From Verrucomicrobiia bacterium (GTDB taxonomy: Bacteria > Verrucomicrobiota > Verrucomicrobiia > Verrucomicrobiales > Akkermansiaceae), in assembly GCA_030432565.1 (NCBI GenBank), contig JAUIGV010000010.1, forward strand, positions 62,001-126,000: a stretch of 64,000 nt of DNA, given 5' to 3'. The first letter of the stretch is position 1, and the number at the start of each line of letters is the position of its first letter. The position numbers and the translations under genes are program-made. Of this stretch, positions 56,017 to 64,000 are shown one piece after another. A model generated the notes under the pieces. It worked only from the letters and a program-made list of their open reading frames with translations. It did not search any database and was not told where the DNA came from.

Positions 56017-56103
56017 TGGTGCGCGCGAGAGGAATCGAACCTCCACGGGGTTGCCCCCACATGAACCTGAATCATGCGCGTCTACCAATTCCGCCACGCG
56101 CGC
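56017..56103 (-). tRNA. tRNA-Leu (anticodon CAG)
   Basis: The 87-base minus-strand sequence folds into a full class II tRNA: acceptor stem GCGCGCG/CGCGCGC, D-arm GCG/CGC, anticodon arm CATGA-TTCAGGT-TCATG with anticodon CAG, a long variable arm (GGGG CAA CCCC), T-arm with loop TTCGATT, and an encoded CCA end. The long variable arm fits leucine tRNA. Confidence 0.96.
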
Positions 56104-56219
56104 GACGGCGGAAAGAAATCACCCCCTCCCTAAATTGGCAATCAAATTTCGTGAAGGAAATGACTCTCTTTTGGTGAATGGTTTGGAATTTCCCACCCCT
56201 TGGTGTCTCATAGGTCCAC

Positions 56220-56882
56220 ATGAAGGTCCTCATCACTGCCGGCCCAACCGTGGAGCCCATCGATCCGGTCCGCTATCTCACCAATCGCTCCTCCGGCAAA
56301 ATGGGTTACGCGCTCGCAGCAGCGGCGGCAAAACGCGGGCATTCCGTTCTTCTCATCTCCGGCCCAACCACTCTCGAAATCCCGGAAGGAGTCGACTATC
56401 TCCCGATCGAAAGCGCCACCGAAATGTATCAAGCGGTGGAGTCTCAAATTGGCCGACACGATCTCGCTATTTTTGCCGCCGCCGTCGCCGATTACACTCC
56501 TGCTGAAATTGCAGAACAAAAGCTCAAGAAGCTTGGTGCTGAAATGACCCTCACCCTCAAGCGTACCAAGGACATTCTTGGTTCGGCGCGTAAAGTCATG
56601 GGCTTCAAGGGCACCTTGGTTGGCTTCGCTGCCGAAACCGAAAATGTCGTCGAAAACGCCCGCGGTAAATGCCTGCGAAAGGATTGCGACCTCGTCATTG
56701 CAAACGACGTTTCGCGTCGGGATATCGGCTTCGACTCCTCTGAAAACGAAGTCACCCTCGTCTATCCCGATCGCTCGGAACCCCTGCCCCAAGATAGTAA
56801 GGAGCATCTGGCTTTTCACCTGATCGAGATTTTCGAGGGCATCCATTCCCAGCCTTCGGGGAATCTTGACAACCATGATTGA
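56220..56882 (+). CDS. coaB: Phosphopantothenate-cysteine ligase (standalone CoaB)
   Basis: A 220-residue CoaB domain. The start KVLITAGPTVEPIDPVRYLTN, then NRSSGKMGYALA and AAVADYTP, are the CoaB signature. LKRTKDILG and FAAETENVVENA, with KDCDLVIANDVS, form the nucleotide-binding part. In most bacteria CoaB is fused to the decarboxylase CoaC; here CoaB is alone and CoaC must be elsewhere. The enzyme joins cysteine to phosphopantothenate in coenzyme A synthesis. It is divergent from the tRNA-Leu gene. Confidence 0.95.
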   Translation: MKVLITAGPTVEPIDPVRYLTNRSSGKMGYALAAAAAKRGHSVLLISGPTTLEIPEGVDYLPIESATEMYQAVESQIGRHDLAIFAAAVADYTPAEIAEQKLKKLGAEMTLTLKRTKDILGSARKVMGFKGTLVGFAAETENVVENARGKCLRKDCDLVIANDVSRRDIGFDSSENEVTLVYPDRSEPLPQDSKEHLAFHLIEIFEGIHSQPSGNLDNHD

Positions 56883-57564
56883 TTGTGGTCCCGGCGACCA
56901 TGCTTCCATCATTCTACCTAATGTAAAAATTTGCCCTGCTCTGCTTCATCTTCGCCCTATCCTCCCGAGTCAGGCACCTTCCAAAGGACAATCACGACAC
57001 CGTTCAAAGGTAAAAGGAGAGGGTCCTAAAAGTGGGCCTGGAACAATTTAAATGTATTTTCCCGCCACCCACGAAGCACCAACCTAGGGAGTAGCTATTG
57101 AAGTCCGTCTGGCTTGACAATGAGAACGAACCGCCGACCGAGGTCTTCGTCCCATCCATATTTCTTCGAGCGGATCTCACTCGATCAAGGCGAACTCATT
57201 ATCAATTCATGAAAAAAAGATCCCCTGAAGTTTGATATCACCATGAATGCAATTTTAAAAAAGGAATGAACTCATGGGTGATTGACGCCGAAAACAGCCA
57301 GCTGGTTCAGTTTTTCGGAGTGCCTCTTTATCAGCATTCTTCTACAATTTTGATTGCTCCTGACAATTTCAGAGTCAGGTGTTCCATCGAAATGCGCCTG
57401 AAAACCGCGGACAAAATCGGTCAGATGGCCTTTGTTGACACCAACGACAACGGTAGTTTTCTTTATTCCGGAAAATGGTGAGTGGCCATCGCGATCGGGA
57501 CAGGTTCCCAAACTTTCCATTTTACTTGATCGTGCCCATCGGCAGCGATTAGCTCCGCCAATCC
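56883..57564 (+). other. Gene-poor stretch with fragments of possible decayed genes
   Basis: About 680 bases without a confident gene. It holds a signal-peptide-like run (KFALLCFIFALSS, about 56930-56970) without a start codon in frame, and a frame of 45 codons from TTG near 57098 (KSVWLDNENEPPTEVFV). It also has a short frame ending in FDITMNAILKKE and the small frame at 57266-57481. The pieces lie in different frames, as in a decayed gene. No strong terminator or RNA structure was seen. Confidence 0.35.
57266..57481 (+). CDS. Possible small hypothetical protein
   Basis: A 71-codon frame starting at ATG 57266. A purine-rich AAAAAAGGA stretch lies immediately upstream, but with almost no spacing. 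The product (STILIAPDNFRVRC, ending GSFLYSGKW) has an alternating hydrophobic pattern that could be a small beta-rich domain. There is no family match I recognise, and it may be a remnant of a longer gene. Confidence 0.25.
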   Translation: MNSWVIDAENSQLVQFFGVPLYQHSSTILIAPDNFRVRCSIEMRLKTADKIGQMAFVDTNDNGSFLYSGKW

Positions 57565-58113
57565 ATGAACGAAAACCCCTATGCCGCGCCATCCGAGTAT
57601 TCCCTGCCCGGCACCCAACCCTCGGAAGACGAACGAATTCGCCGCAACCATCTCAATGCGGAATCAAATATCAAAGGGATAGGACTTCTTTATTTTCTCG
57701 GAGGAATCCTCACCATTGTCAGCCTCCTGGCAACGAATAGGAATGCCAGCCAGCTTCCCCCGGGATCAGCTGAAGCCACCGGATACCTCATCGGAACCGC
57801 ACTCGTTCCACTCACCTTTTTAATTCTTGGCTACGGACTCAGAAAACTGAACACCTTCGCACGAATTATTGCAGGAATCCTCAGCACATTCGGTCTTTTG
57901 GGGTTTCCGATCGGGACCGTCATCAGCATCTTCTTCCTTTATTTTCTTTTCTCTAAAAAAGGACGATTCGTCACAACTGCAGGCTACAAAGAAGTCATCG
58001 CAAGGACTCCGCACATCAAACGAAAAACATCCGTTGTCGTGTGGGTTTTTCTGGCTCTTCTCATCATCTTCTTTGTCTTTGGCTTCGTATTCGTCTTAAT
58101 GCGTCAACACTAA
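57565..58113 (+). CDS. Small multi-pass membrane protein with NPYAAP start
   Basis: A 182-residue protein. It begins NENPYAAPSEY, the N-terminal tag seen on many small membrane proteins of Planctomycetes and Verrucomicrobiota. Four transmembrane helices follow, at about residues 37-55, 70-92, 98-127 and 152-177, with a short basic loop before the last. No catalytic motif is visible and the function is unknown. Confidence 0.75.
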   Translation: MNENPYAAPSEYSLPGTQPSEDERIRRNHLNAESNIKGIGLLYFLGGILTIVSLLATNRNASQLPPGSAEATGYLIGTALVPLTFLILGYGLRKLNTFARIIAGILSTFGLLGFPIGTVISIFFLYFLFSKKGRFVTTAGYKEVIARTPHIKRKTSVVVWVFLALLIIFFVFGFVFVLMRQH

Positions 58114-58164
58114 GGCATCCGACAAAATCATCGCTTCTCATTCCGATTTCGTCATTCTCTTCCC

Positions 58165-58914
58165 GTGACCGAACTCGAAACAGCCGTCCACGCCGCCAAG
58201 GAAGCGGGCAAACTCCTCCGTGCCAATTTCCACGGACCCAAGCATGTTGATGAAGCCCTCCATCACGATCTTAAACTCGCTCTCGACAAGGAATCCCAGG
58301 ATCTAATCACCGGGATCATTCTCGACCAGCACCCCGGACACGCCATCTACGGTGAGGAAGGATTGGCCGGAGATCAATCTTCCGCTCATCAATGGATCGT
58401 CGACCCCATCGATGGCACCGTCAACTTTTTCTACGGAATTCCGCATTTCTGCATTTCCATCGCCAAACGAGTCGACGGTGAGCTCGTTTTGGGGGTCATT
58501 TACGATCCCATGGTCAACGAGCTTTGGACGATCGAAAAAGGGGGGCAACCTCTGCTCAATGGCAATCCGGTCACCGTGAGCAACCGCGAAAAACTGGAAG
58601 AATCCATTCTCTTCGTTGGCTGCGGCAAGGATGAAGAAGCACTCGCCACCGGCCTTACCCGCTTCAAGAAAGGGTCTCTCAAAGCACGTAAAATGCGCAT
58701 GATGGGATCGGCCGCTCTAGGAATGGCCTACATCGCCTGCGGGCGGCTTGATGCTTACATCGAGTCACGCATCTCGCTTTGGGACATTGCAGCCGGCCAG
58801 TTGATGATTGAAGCCACAGGTGGGAGCGTCAAGCTCGTCCCTCACGAGAATAATCCTGATGTTTACTCGATCGTTGCAAGCAACGGAAAAATCCCTATCG
58901 AACAAATCCTATGA
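58165..58914 (+). CDS. Inositol monophosphatase-family phosphatase
   Basis: A 249-residue Mg2+-dependent phosphatase starting with GTG at 58165. The metal-binding blocks are GEEGLAGD, WIVDPIDGTVNFFYGIP and LWDIAAGQLMIEATGG, in the order of IMPase/SuhB/CysQ enzymes. The IPHFCISIA segment after the second block is IMPase-like. Substrates could be inositol phosphate, another sugar phosphate or PAP. It overlaps ispF by four bases. Confidence 0.93.
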   Translation: MTELETAVHAAKEAGKLLRANFHGPKHVDEALHHDLKLALDKESQDLITGIILDQHPGHAIYGEEGLAGDQSSAHQWIVDPIDGTVNFFYGIPHFCISIAKRVDGELVLGVIYDPMVNELWTIEKGGQPLLNGNPVTVSNREKLEESILFVGCGKDEEALATGLTRFKKGSLKARKMRMMGSAALGMAYIACGRLDAYIESRISLWDIAAGQLMIEATGGSVKLVPHENNPDVYSIVASNGKIPIEQIL

Positions 58915-59399
58915 TTCGCTCAGGCATTGGATACGACGTCCACCAATTTGCAGAAGGCCGCCCGTTGATTTTGGGTGGCGTTGAAATCCCACACACCCAT
59001 GGGCTTGACGGCCACTCGGATGCCGATGTCCTCAGTCATGCCATTGCCGATGCCATCCTTGGTGCACTCGGCCTCCCCGATATTGGTTACTATTTCCCGC
59101 CGGGCGACGATTCCTGCAAAGACATCTGCTCGCTGCGCATCCTCGAAAAGTGCGCATCCTTGTGCGAGGAATACGATTACAAATTGATGAATGTCGATTC
59201 TTCCCTGGTTGCCGAGGCTCCCAGGGTCCTGCCCCATGCTCCCGCGATGAAAGAAAACATCGCCAGGTCGCTGGGACTGACGCCTGCTGAAATTGGGATT
59301 AAAGCGACAACCAACGAGACGATGGGATTCGTCGGGCGCCGCGAAGGGATGGCGGCATTTGCCACCGCCTTGGTTGTCAAAAAAGACTTCTTGAAATAA
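58911..59399 (+). CDS. ispF: 2-C-methyl-D-erythritol 2,4-cyclodiphosphate synthase (MEP pathway)
   Basis: A 162-residue enzyme forming the cyclic diphosphate of the MEP pathway. The Zn site GYDVHQFAEG (Asp and His) and GHSDADVLSHAIADAILGA are intact, as are PDIGYYFPPGD and IKATTNETMGFVGR. Its start overlaps the phosphatase stop. Often ispF is next to ispD; here it is not. With ispE near 24 kb it shows a MEP-based isoprenoid supply. Confidence 0.96.
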   Translation: MIRSGIGYDVHQFAEGRPLILGGVEIPHTHGLDGHSDADVLSHAIADAILGALGLPDIGYYFPPGDDSCKDICSLRILEKCASLCEEYDYKLMNVDSSLVAEAPRVLPHAPAMKENIARSLGLTPAEIGIKATTNETMGFVGRREGMAAFATALVVKKDFLK

Positions 59400-59408
59400 G
59401 CGACTCAA

Positions 59409-61337
59409 TTAGAGGGCAAGGTCATAGCTACGCCCGATCCTTCCCTCCCGCCAATCCATGAAGGCGCGGTTGGCAACGGAAACTCCCCCGATCGTAGGAT
59501 AATTTCCGGTGAAATACCAATCACCGGATTCCTCGGCAATGATCGACTTGTGAAGGTTTTCGACAGTCTGGTAAATCACCTCCACCTCACCGTGCCAGTC
59601 AATATCTTCCGGATAAACGATCTGCGCAATCTCTGCAGAAATCTCCTCGTCGGTGAATCCCAAATAGAGTTTTTGAACGGCATTGATTCGCTCCTCGCAG
59701 GGCTTTTCCATCTCCGCTTTACAGTCTTGATAGACCTCCTCAATGAGAGCAGATTTCCCGGAACGCTTGATCAAATTGATCGTCGCCTGAAATGCGATAA
59801 ATTTCCCCATTTCCGACATATCGATACCGTAGCAATCCGGATATCGAATCTGCGGCGCAGTTGAGCAAATCACAATTTTGCCGGGCTTCGTCCGGGCCAA
59901 TATTTTGAGAATTGACTGTTTCAAAGTTGTCCCCCGAACAATTGAATCATCAAGCACAACGAGGTTTCCACCCTCGGGAACGATCCCGTAAGTGATGTCG
60001 TAGACGTGTGAAACCAGCTGATTACGACCGCTTTCCTGGGAAATAAAGGTTCGTAACTTGATGTCCTTATGTGCGATTTTTTCGCCCACAGGCCAATTTC
60101 GCATGACAAGCTCATCAAGCTTTCCCTCATCCAGTTCGCCCGCTTTCAAGGCGCTTAACATATCGGCATGCACCATTTTACGACGATAAAGTCGCAAGCC
60201 ATCCATCAAACCGTAGTAAGCGGTCTCAGCGGTATTTGGGACAAACGAGAAAACTGAATTCTTAAAATCATGATCGATGGACTCGACAATCTGCTCCACC
60301 AGAGCAGAGCCCATGGCTTTACGTTCACGATAAATCTCAGGATCATTTCCACGTGAGAAGTAGATCCGCTCGAACGAACAGGGCTGGGGCTTGATCTCAT
60401 CCGCAAAACGCTCGGACTGGTAATCACCATTATTCTTGACCGTCATCACCGTGCCAGGGGGCAGCTCGGTCACTTCCTCCTGTTCGGCCTCAAAGACAGT
60501 CATGAGAGGCACCCGCTCGCTGGCGAACGCAATAACTTCATCTGTCTCGTAATAATAACAGGGTCGAATCCCGTGGGGATCCCGCATCACAAACAAGTCA
60601 CCATTCCCGACAACTCCCGAAATACAATATCCGCCATCCCAGCCCTTCGCCGATTCCGCGACGATGTTAGCAAGATTGAGCCTCGCGGAAATTTTTTCGG
60701 CCGTATGATCTCCGGGGATTCCTTCGTCTCTCAGCTCGTGATAAATATCAGTATGAGCTTCATCAAGATGGAATCCGATCTCCTCAAGCACGGTTTGGGT
60801 ATCTGTTCCAAAAACCGGATGCTGACCCCGATCCATCATGCGCTCGTTCAGCTCATTGGTATTGGTCATATTGAAGTTGCCCATCACCATCAGGGTCCGG
60901 GTGGGCCAGTTGCTGCGTCGCAGGTAAGGATGGCATGAGCCATTGTCGAACTGCCCTGATGTACCGTAACGCAGGTGGCCCATGTAAACATCCCCCGCAA
61001 AGTCAAAGCGCCGTCGAAGATCCTCCGGATTATTCTCGTCAAGCTCTCCTTTCCGGTGCTTTTTACTCAAGCTCTTCAATTCGGATCGAAAGAGCTTTGC
61101 GAGTGAGTCCTTCTTCGAATCCCGACGCCGGAAAATGTAAGGTTGTCCGGCCGGCATCCCAATCTTCGCGCAACCAATCCCAACTCCATCCTGGCCGCGA
61201 TTGTGCTGCTTCTCCATGAGAAGAAAGAGCTTATTAAAGCCCCAAAGAGCGGAGCCATACTTGTCCTGATAGAAGGCCAACGGCTTTTTGAGGCGAACCA
61301 CGGCAATGCCGCATTCGTGGGTGAGACGGTCACTCAT
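59409..61337 (-). CDS. purF: Amidophosphoribosyltransferase (long form)
   Basis: A 642-residue enzyme that commits PRPP to purine synthesis. The catalytic Cys is exposed after an eight-residue propeptide (SDRLTHECGIAVV). The N-terminal Ntn glutaminase has QHNRGQDGVGI, and the phosphoribosyltransferase PRPP loop reads VVLDDSIVRGTTLKQS. The protein is about 140 residues longer than the E. coli enzyme, partly through an insert (about residues 75-110) rich in Lys and Asp. This long form is known in some Bacteroidota and Verrucomicrobiota relatives. It follows purM by 19 bases on the same strand. Confidence 0.93.
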   Translation of the reverse strand: MSDRLTHECGIAVVRLKKPLAFYQDKYGSALWGFNKLFLLMEKQHNRGQDGVGIGCAKIGMPAGQPYIFRRRDSKKDSLAKLFRSELKSLSKKHRKGELDENNPEDLRRRFDFAGDVYMGHLRYGTSGQFDNGSCHPYLRRSNWPTRTLMVMGNFNMTNTNELNERMMDRGQHPVFGTDTQTVLEEIGFHLDEAHTDIYHELRDEGIPGDHTAEKISARLNLANIVAESAKGWDGGYCISGVVGNGDLFVMRDPHGIRPCYYYETDEVIAFASERVPLMTVFEAEQEEVTELPPGTVMTVKNNGDYQSERFADEIKPQPCSFERIYFSRGNDPEIYRERKAMGSALVEQIVESIDHDFKNSVFSFVPNTAETAYYGLMDGLRLYRRKMVHADMLSALKAGELDEGKLDELVMRNWPVGEKIAHKDIKLRTFISQESGRNQLVSHVYDITYGIVPEGGNLVVLDDSIVRGTTLKQSILKILARTKPGKIVICSTAPQIRYPDCYGIDMSEMGKFIAFQATINLIKRSGKSALIEEVYQDCKAEMEKPCEERINAVQKLYLGFTDEEISAEIAQIVYPEDIDWHGEVEVIYQTVENLHKSIIAEESGDWYFTGNYPTIGGVSVANRAFMDWREGRIGRSYDLAL

Positions 61338-61356
61338 GATTTATTCGGGGCTAGGG

Positions 61357-62349
61357 CTAGGATTTTACCTCAACGGTGACACCATCACCTGAACGGATCT
61401 TGCCAAGGACCTGACCTCCCGGACCGGCGGAACAGGCCGCGTCAACACTCTCAGGACCCACGATGGCCACCCACCCGATTCCCATGTTGAAGGCGTTGAA
61501 TCGATCCTCCGGATCTGTGTGAGCGAGCAATTTCTGCACCGGCTCGTTCTCCCAAAATGGGATCGTGAGATCGGCACCCATTCCACGAAAGAGACGCTCA
61601 AGGTTTTCAGGAAGTCCGCCGCCCGTGATATGAGCGAAGGCTTTGGCCCTGGGACCATCACCCTTAAAAGCGTTGGTCACGTCGTGGTAAAGTCGTGTGG
61701 GGGCGAGCATCGCCCTGATCTCGTCCTTGCTAAACTCAGAACCGTGCTCCGCAAGAATCCTGCGGCAAAGGCTCCAGCCGTTTGCATGAAAACCATCGGA
61801 CGCGTAGCCGATTAAAACATCACCTTCTTGAATCGTTTCAGGTTGGATCAAATCCTCTTTCTCAACCGCTCCGATACAGAATCCCGAAAGTTCCACCACA
61901 TCGGGCGGAACAAGGCCGGGCATTTCAGCGGTCTCACCTCCGGCCAAAATACAACCACAGTCTTCGAGGTAGTCACACATCCCTGAGATTAATCGCTTGA
62001 TGCGTTCGGGGTGAAGCTTCTCGATCCCGATATAATCAAGGAAGAGCAGCGGGTCTCCACCAGTCGTGATGATGTCGTTCACACTCATCGCAATCAGATC
62101 TTTCCCGGCCTCGGCTTCCATCCCGTGCTCGAGAAGAAGCTCCAGCTTCGTTCCAACTCCGTCGCATCCCGTCACAATAACCGGATTCTTATAATCACTC
62201 AGGTCAAATGCCGCAGCGAAAAGACCAAACGAGTTATAAAGCTGACGTTGCTTTTGAGTGCGGGAGACATCCGCCTTAATTTCGTTGACCAAAGCCGCAG
62301 CGGCCCGAGTATCAACTCCTGCTTCCTGGTAAGTAACCTTTTTACCCAT
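61357..62349 (-). CDS. purM: Phosphoribosylformylglycinamidine cyclo-ligase
   Basis: A 330-residue AIR synthetase of purine synthesis. The N-terminal YQEAGVDTRAAAALVNEIK is the family start. VTGCDGVGTKLELLLEHG and AMSVNDIITTGGDPLLFLDY follow, then GGETAEMPG and the glycine-rich THITGGGLPENLER-type region. The ATG at 62347-62349 has an AAGGG ten bases upstream. Two earlier starts (62376 ATG, 62388 GTG) would add residues absent from the family. It heads the purM-purF operon. Confidence 0.95.
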   Translation of the reverse strand: MGKKVTYQEAGVDTRAAAALVNEIKADVSRTQKQRQLYNSFGLFAAAFDLSDYKNPVIVTGCDGVGTKLELLLEHGMEAEAGKDLIAMSVNDIITTGGDPLLFLDYIGIEKLHPERIKRLISGMCDYLEDCGCILAGGETAEMPGLVPPDVVELSGFCIGAVEKEDLIQPETIQEGDVLIGYASDGFHANGWSLCRRILAEHGSEFSKDEIRAMLAPTRLYHDVTNAFKGDGPRAKAFAHITGGGLPENLERLFRGMGADLTIPFWENEPVQKLLAHTDPEDRFNAFNMGIGWVAIVGPESVDAACSAGPGGQVLGKIRSGDGVTVEVKS

Positions 62350-62463
62350 GCGCTGGGACCCTTGTAATCTCCCCATCTCAATCGTCACGCCTTTTTCCTC
62401 GTCATTTCACCGATCCGTTCGGATTTTGAATGAAACCACGCCGTTTGGCGTCCTAAACTGAAG

Positions 62464-63252
62464 ATGAAAACCTTGATTTTATCGATAGCCCTGGCCCTTT
62501 CGGCTGCTGCAGAGCCCGCTTGGCTGGAAGACGTCAATATACCGCAAAAAAGTGCTCTCAGGGAGATCTCACCCACCAACCTCGCCTACTCGATGACTTG
62601 GGATGGTCGGGTCAAAGCCGGTAGCTTCAACATCCTGTTTGGAGAAAAAGACCCCCGCTACCCCAAGCATTTTCTTGTCAGAGCTTACGGAGGAAGCACC
62701 GGGTGGGCGCATGCGCTCTTTCCCTACAAATTCAACTACACCAGCTTCCTCAATCCCAAAACCTTGCGTCCCATCATGTTTGTAGGGACCGAAAAGGAAC
62801 GTACGAAGCTGGACACGCTGAGCTACCGCTTCAATTCCAAAGGGGTTACCGGAACCCAGAAAAAGACCCGGGACGGCAAAGTGGAAAGCGATGCATCCTC
62901 TTTTCCCTATCCCTACTCCCTCGATCTTTTTAGCGGGCTCCTGCAGATCCGGAGCATGCCGCTCAAGAACGGCGATGAAGTGGTCATGCCATTTCATCCT
63001 GTTGCCACCCCCTATCTCGCCAGGATCCAAGTGCTGGGCCGGGAAACCCACATGGGCCGGAGATGCATCAAGCTTAACGTGGGCCTCCAGAAAATTGACG
63101 ACGATATGTCCCTTAAGCACTACAAAAAGCTCAAGACCGCGACAGTCTGGCTATCTGATGACGAGTGGCGGGTTCCTGTCGAAATCAACGCCAAGGTCTT
63201 TGTGGGACACGTGAGAGTCTTCCTGACCAAACACGAAAATCTCGAGCGGTAA
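62464..63252 (+). CDS. Exported DUF3108 domain protein
   Basis: A 262-residue protein with a signal peptide (KTLILSIALALSAAAEP). The mature part is beta-rich and fits DUF3108: LAYSMTWDGRVKAGSFNILF at the start, and TATVWLSDDEWRVPVEINAKVFVGHVRV near the end, split here as two short family motifs. DUF3108 proteins are periplasmic, may bind lipids, and have no settled function. It is divergent from purM. Confidence 0.82.
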   Translation: MKTLILSIALALSAAAEPAWLEDVNIPQKSALREISPTNLAYSMTWDGRVKAGSFNILFGEKDPRYPKHFLVRAYGGSTGWAHALFPYKFNYTSFLNPKTLRPIMFVGTEKERTKLDTLSYRFNSKGVTGTQKKTRDGKVESDASSFPYPYSLDLFSGLLQIRSMPLKNGDEVVMPFHPVATPYLARIQVLGRETHMGRRCIKLNVGLQKIDDDMSLKHYKKLKTATVWLSDDEWRVPVEINAKVFVGHVRVFLTKHENLER

Positions 63253-63274
63253 AACTTGATCCGGCGGATAGACT

Positions 63275-64000
63275 CTACTTGTCAGTGACCGCTCCCTCGC
63301 TCGCGCTGGTTACCAACTTGGCATATTTCGCCAGCACTCCGCGGGTGTAGCGCGGCTCGGGCTGCACCCATTTCGAGCGGCGGGATTCGAGATCGGCGTC
63401 AGTAAATATTTCGTTATTTTCGGCATCAATGGTAATGGTGTCGCCTTCTTCGAGAAGACCGATGGGACCGCCTTCGAATGCTTCCGGCGTTATGTGGCCG
63501 ACCACGAATCCGTGACTACCTCCTGAAAATCGCCCATCGGTGATCAGGGCGACCTTATCTCCAAGACCGCGGCCCATGACGGCGGCGGTTGGTCCAAGCA
63601 TTTCGCGCATGCCCGGTCCGCCTTTTGGACCTTCGCGACGAATCACAATAACATCGCCGGCCTCGATCTTTCCGCTCAAAATAGCTCCCATGCCTTCTTC
63701 CTCGGACTCGAAGACGCGGGCACGGCCCGTGAAGGAAAGTCCTTCTTTGCCCGAAATTTTAGCAACCGAACCAGTGGGGGCAAGGTTGCCATAAAGAATC
63801 CGCAGGTGGCTGTCTTTTTTGACCGGGTTATCAATGGAGCGGACAACATCTTGTCCCTCCGGAAACTCAAGCGGTGAATTGGCGAGGTTCTCTGCGACGG
63901 TTTTGCCCGTCACCGTCAGGCAATCTCCGTGCAAAAGCCCTTCCTTGAGAAGCAACTTCATCAAAGGGATCAATCCTCCGATTTTCACCATCTCGGCCAT
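63275..64000 (-). CDS. ilvD: Dihydroxy-acid dehydratase, C-terminal part (gene runs off the window)
   Basis: At least 241 residues of the C-terminal half of IlvD, an iron-sulfur dehydratase of branched-chain amino acid synthesis. The blocks [39 protein letters not shown] and [13 protein letters not shown] are intact. The ATG at the very edge is internal to the protein, in the [13 protein letters not shown] segment. The N-terminal half with the cluster Cys residues lies beyond 64000. It ends 22 bases after the convergent DUF3108 gene. Confidence 0.95.
   Translation of the reverse strand: MAEMVKIGGLIPLMKLLLKEGLLHGDCLTVTGKTVAENLANSPLEFPEGQDVVRSIDNPVKKDSHLRILYGNLAPTGSVAKISGKEGLSFTGRARVFESEEEGMGAILSGKIEAGDVIVIRREGPKGGPGMREMLGPTAAVMGRGLGDKVALITDGRFSGGSHGFVVGHITPEAFEGGPIGLLEEGDTITIDAENNEIFTDADLESRRSKWVQPEPRYTRGVLAKYAKLVTSASEGAVTDK

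Overview
The window looks like a chromosomal segment of a member of the Verrucomicrobiota, probably Verrucomicrobiales-like. This is inferred from the gene mix rather than from an rRNA. It holds a secreted FGly-type sulfatase, a cytochrome c/DUF6797 protein, a DUF1080 protein with an NTF2-like tail, a MoxR/DUF58/BatA-type membrane cluster, a small membrane protein starting with an NPYAAP motif, and a eukaryotic-type glutamine synthetase (GSII). Base composition looks moderately G+C-rich and even throughout. I saw no insertion sequence, prophage, rRNA or CRISPR array. One tRNA gene is present, tRNA-Leu(CAG). Many genes are joined by ATGA or GTGA stop/start overlaps, and several use GTG or TTG starts.

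Layout. 1-1.25 kb: tail of a cytochrome P450 and the tRNA hydroxylase trhO. 1.5-8.4 kb: a Bat-like operon of a MoxR ATPase with a histone-H1-like lysine-rich tail, DUF58, and two large membrane proteins with VWA-like domains. 8.4-11 kb: clpB. 11.1-13.5 kb: a membrane-anchored subtilase overlapping a secreted C39-like cysteine peptidase. 13.5-17.6 kb (minus): SpoU methyltransferase, metallophosphoesterase and an SF1 helicase in an overlapping chain. 17.7-25.1 kb: sulfatase, rplI, then murI-methyltransferase-tilS-lipoprotein in overlapping order, a MarR regulator, a YfiH-family enzyme and ispE. 25.2-31.1 kb: clpX, a frameshifted small gene, fusA, a frameshifted zinc-ribbon membrane gene and ilvC. 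31.2-36 kb: a secreted alpha/beta hydrolase, the cytochrome c/DUF6797 protein and a DUF1853 protein. 36-41.2 kb: rapA, divergent from a kinase-PP2C fusion gene, then GSII behind a near-consensus sigma-54 promoter.

41.3-50.2 kb is the most unusual part. It is a seven-gene, tightly packed cluster: HMG-CoA reductase, UbiA-family prenyltransferase, rifampicin-phosphotransferase/PEP-synthase-like dikinase, DUF3419 (BtaA-like aminocarboxypropyltransferase), a dolichol/phytol-kinase-like membrane protein with an extra C-terminal membrane domain, a GNAT acetyltransferase and an OleC-like AMP-forming ligase. It has the composition of a dedicated isoprenoid/lipid pathway. The same window carries MEP-pathway genes (ispE, ispF), so the HMG-CoA reductase is unlikely to be needed simply for housekeeping isoprenoids. 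I do not recognise this operon as a characterised system and consider it the best candidate for an undescribed one.

50.2-64 kb: secreted DUF1080 and Ig-like-repeat proteins, a lipid/diacylglycerol kinase and maf next to tRNA-Leu, a standalone CoaB, a stretch with only gene fragments, a small membrane protein, an inositol-monophosphatase-family enzyme with ispF, a purM-purF operon, a DUF3108 protein and the 3' part of ilvD.
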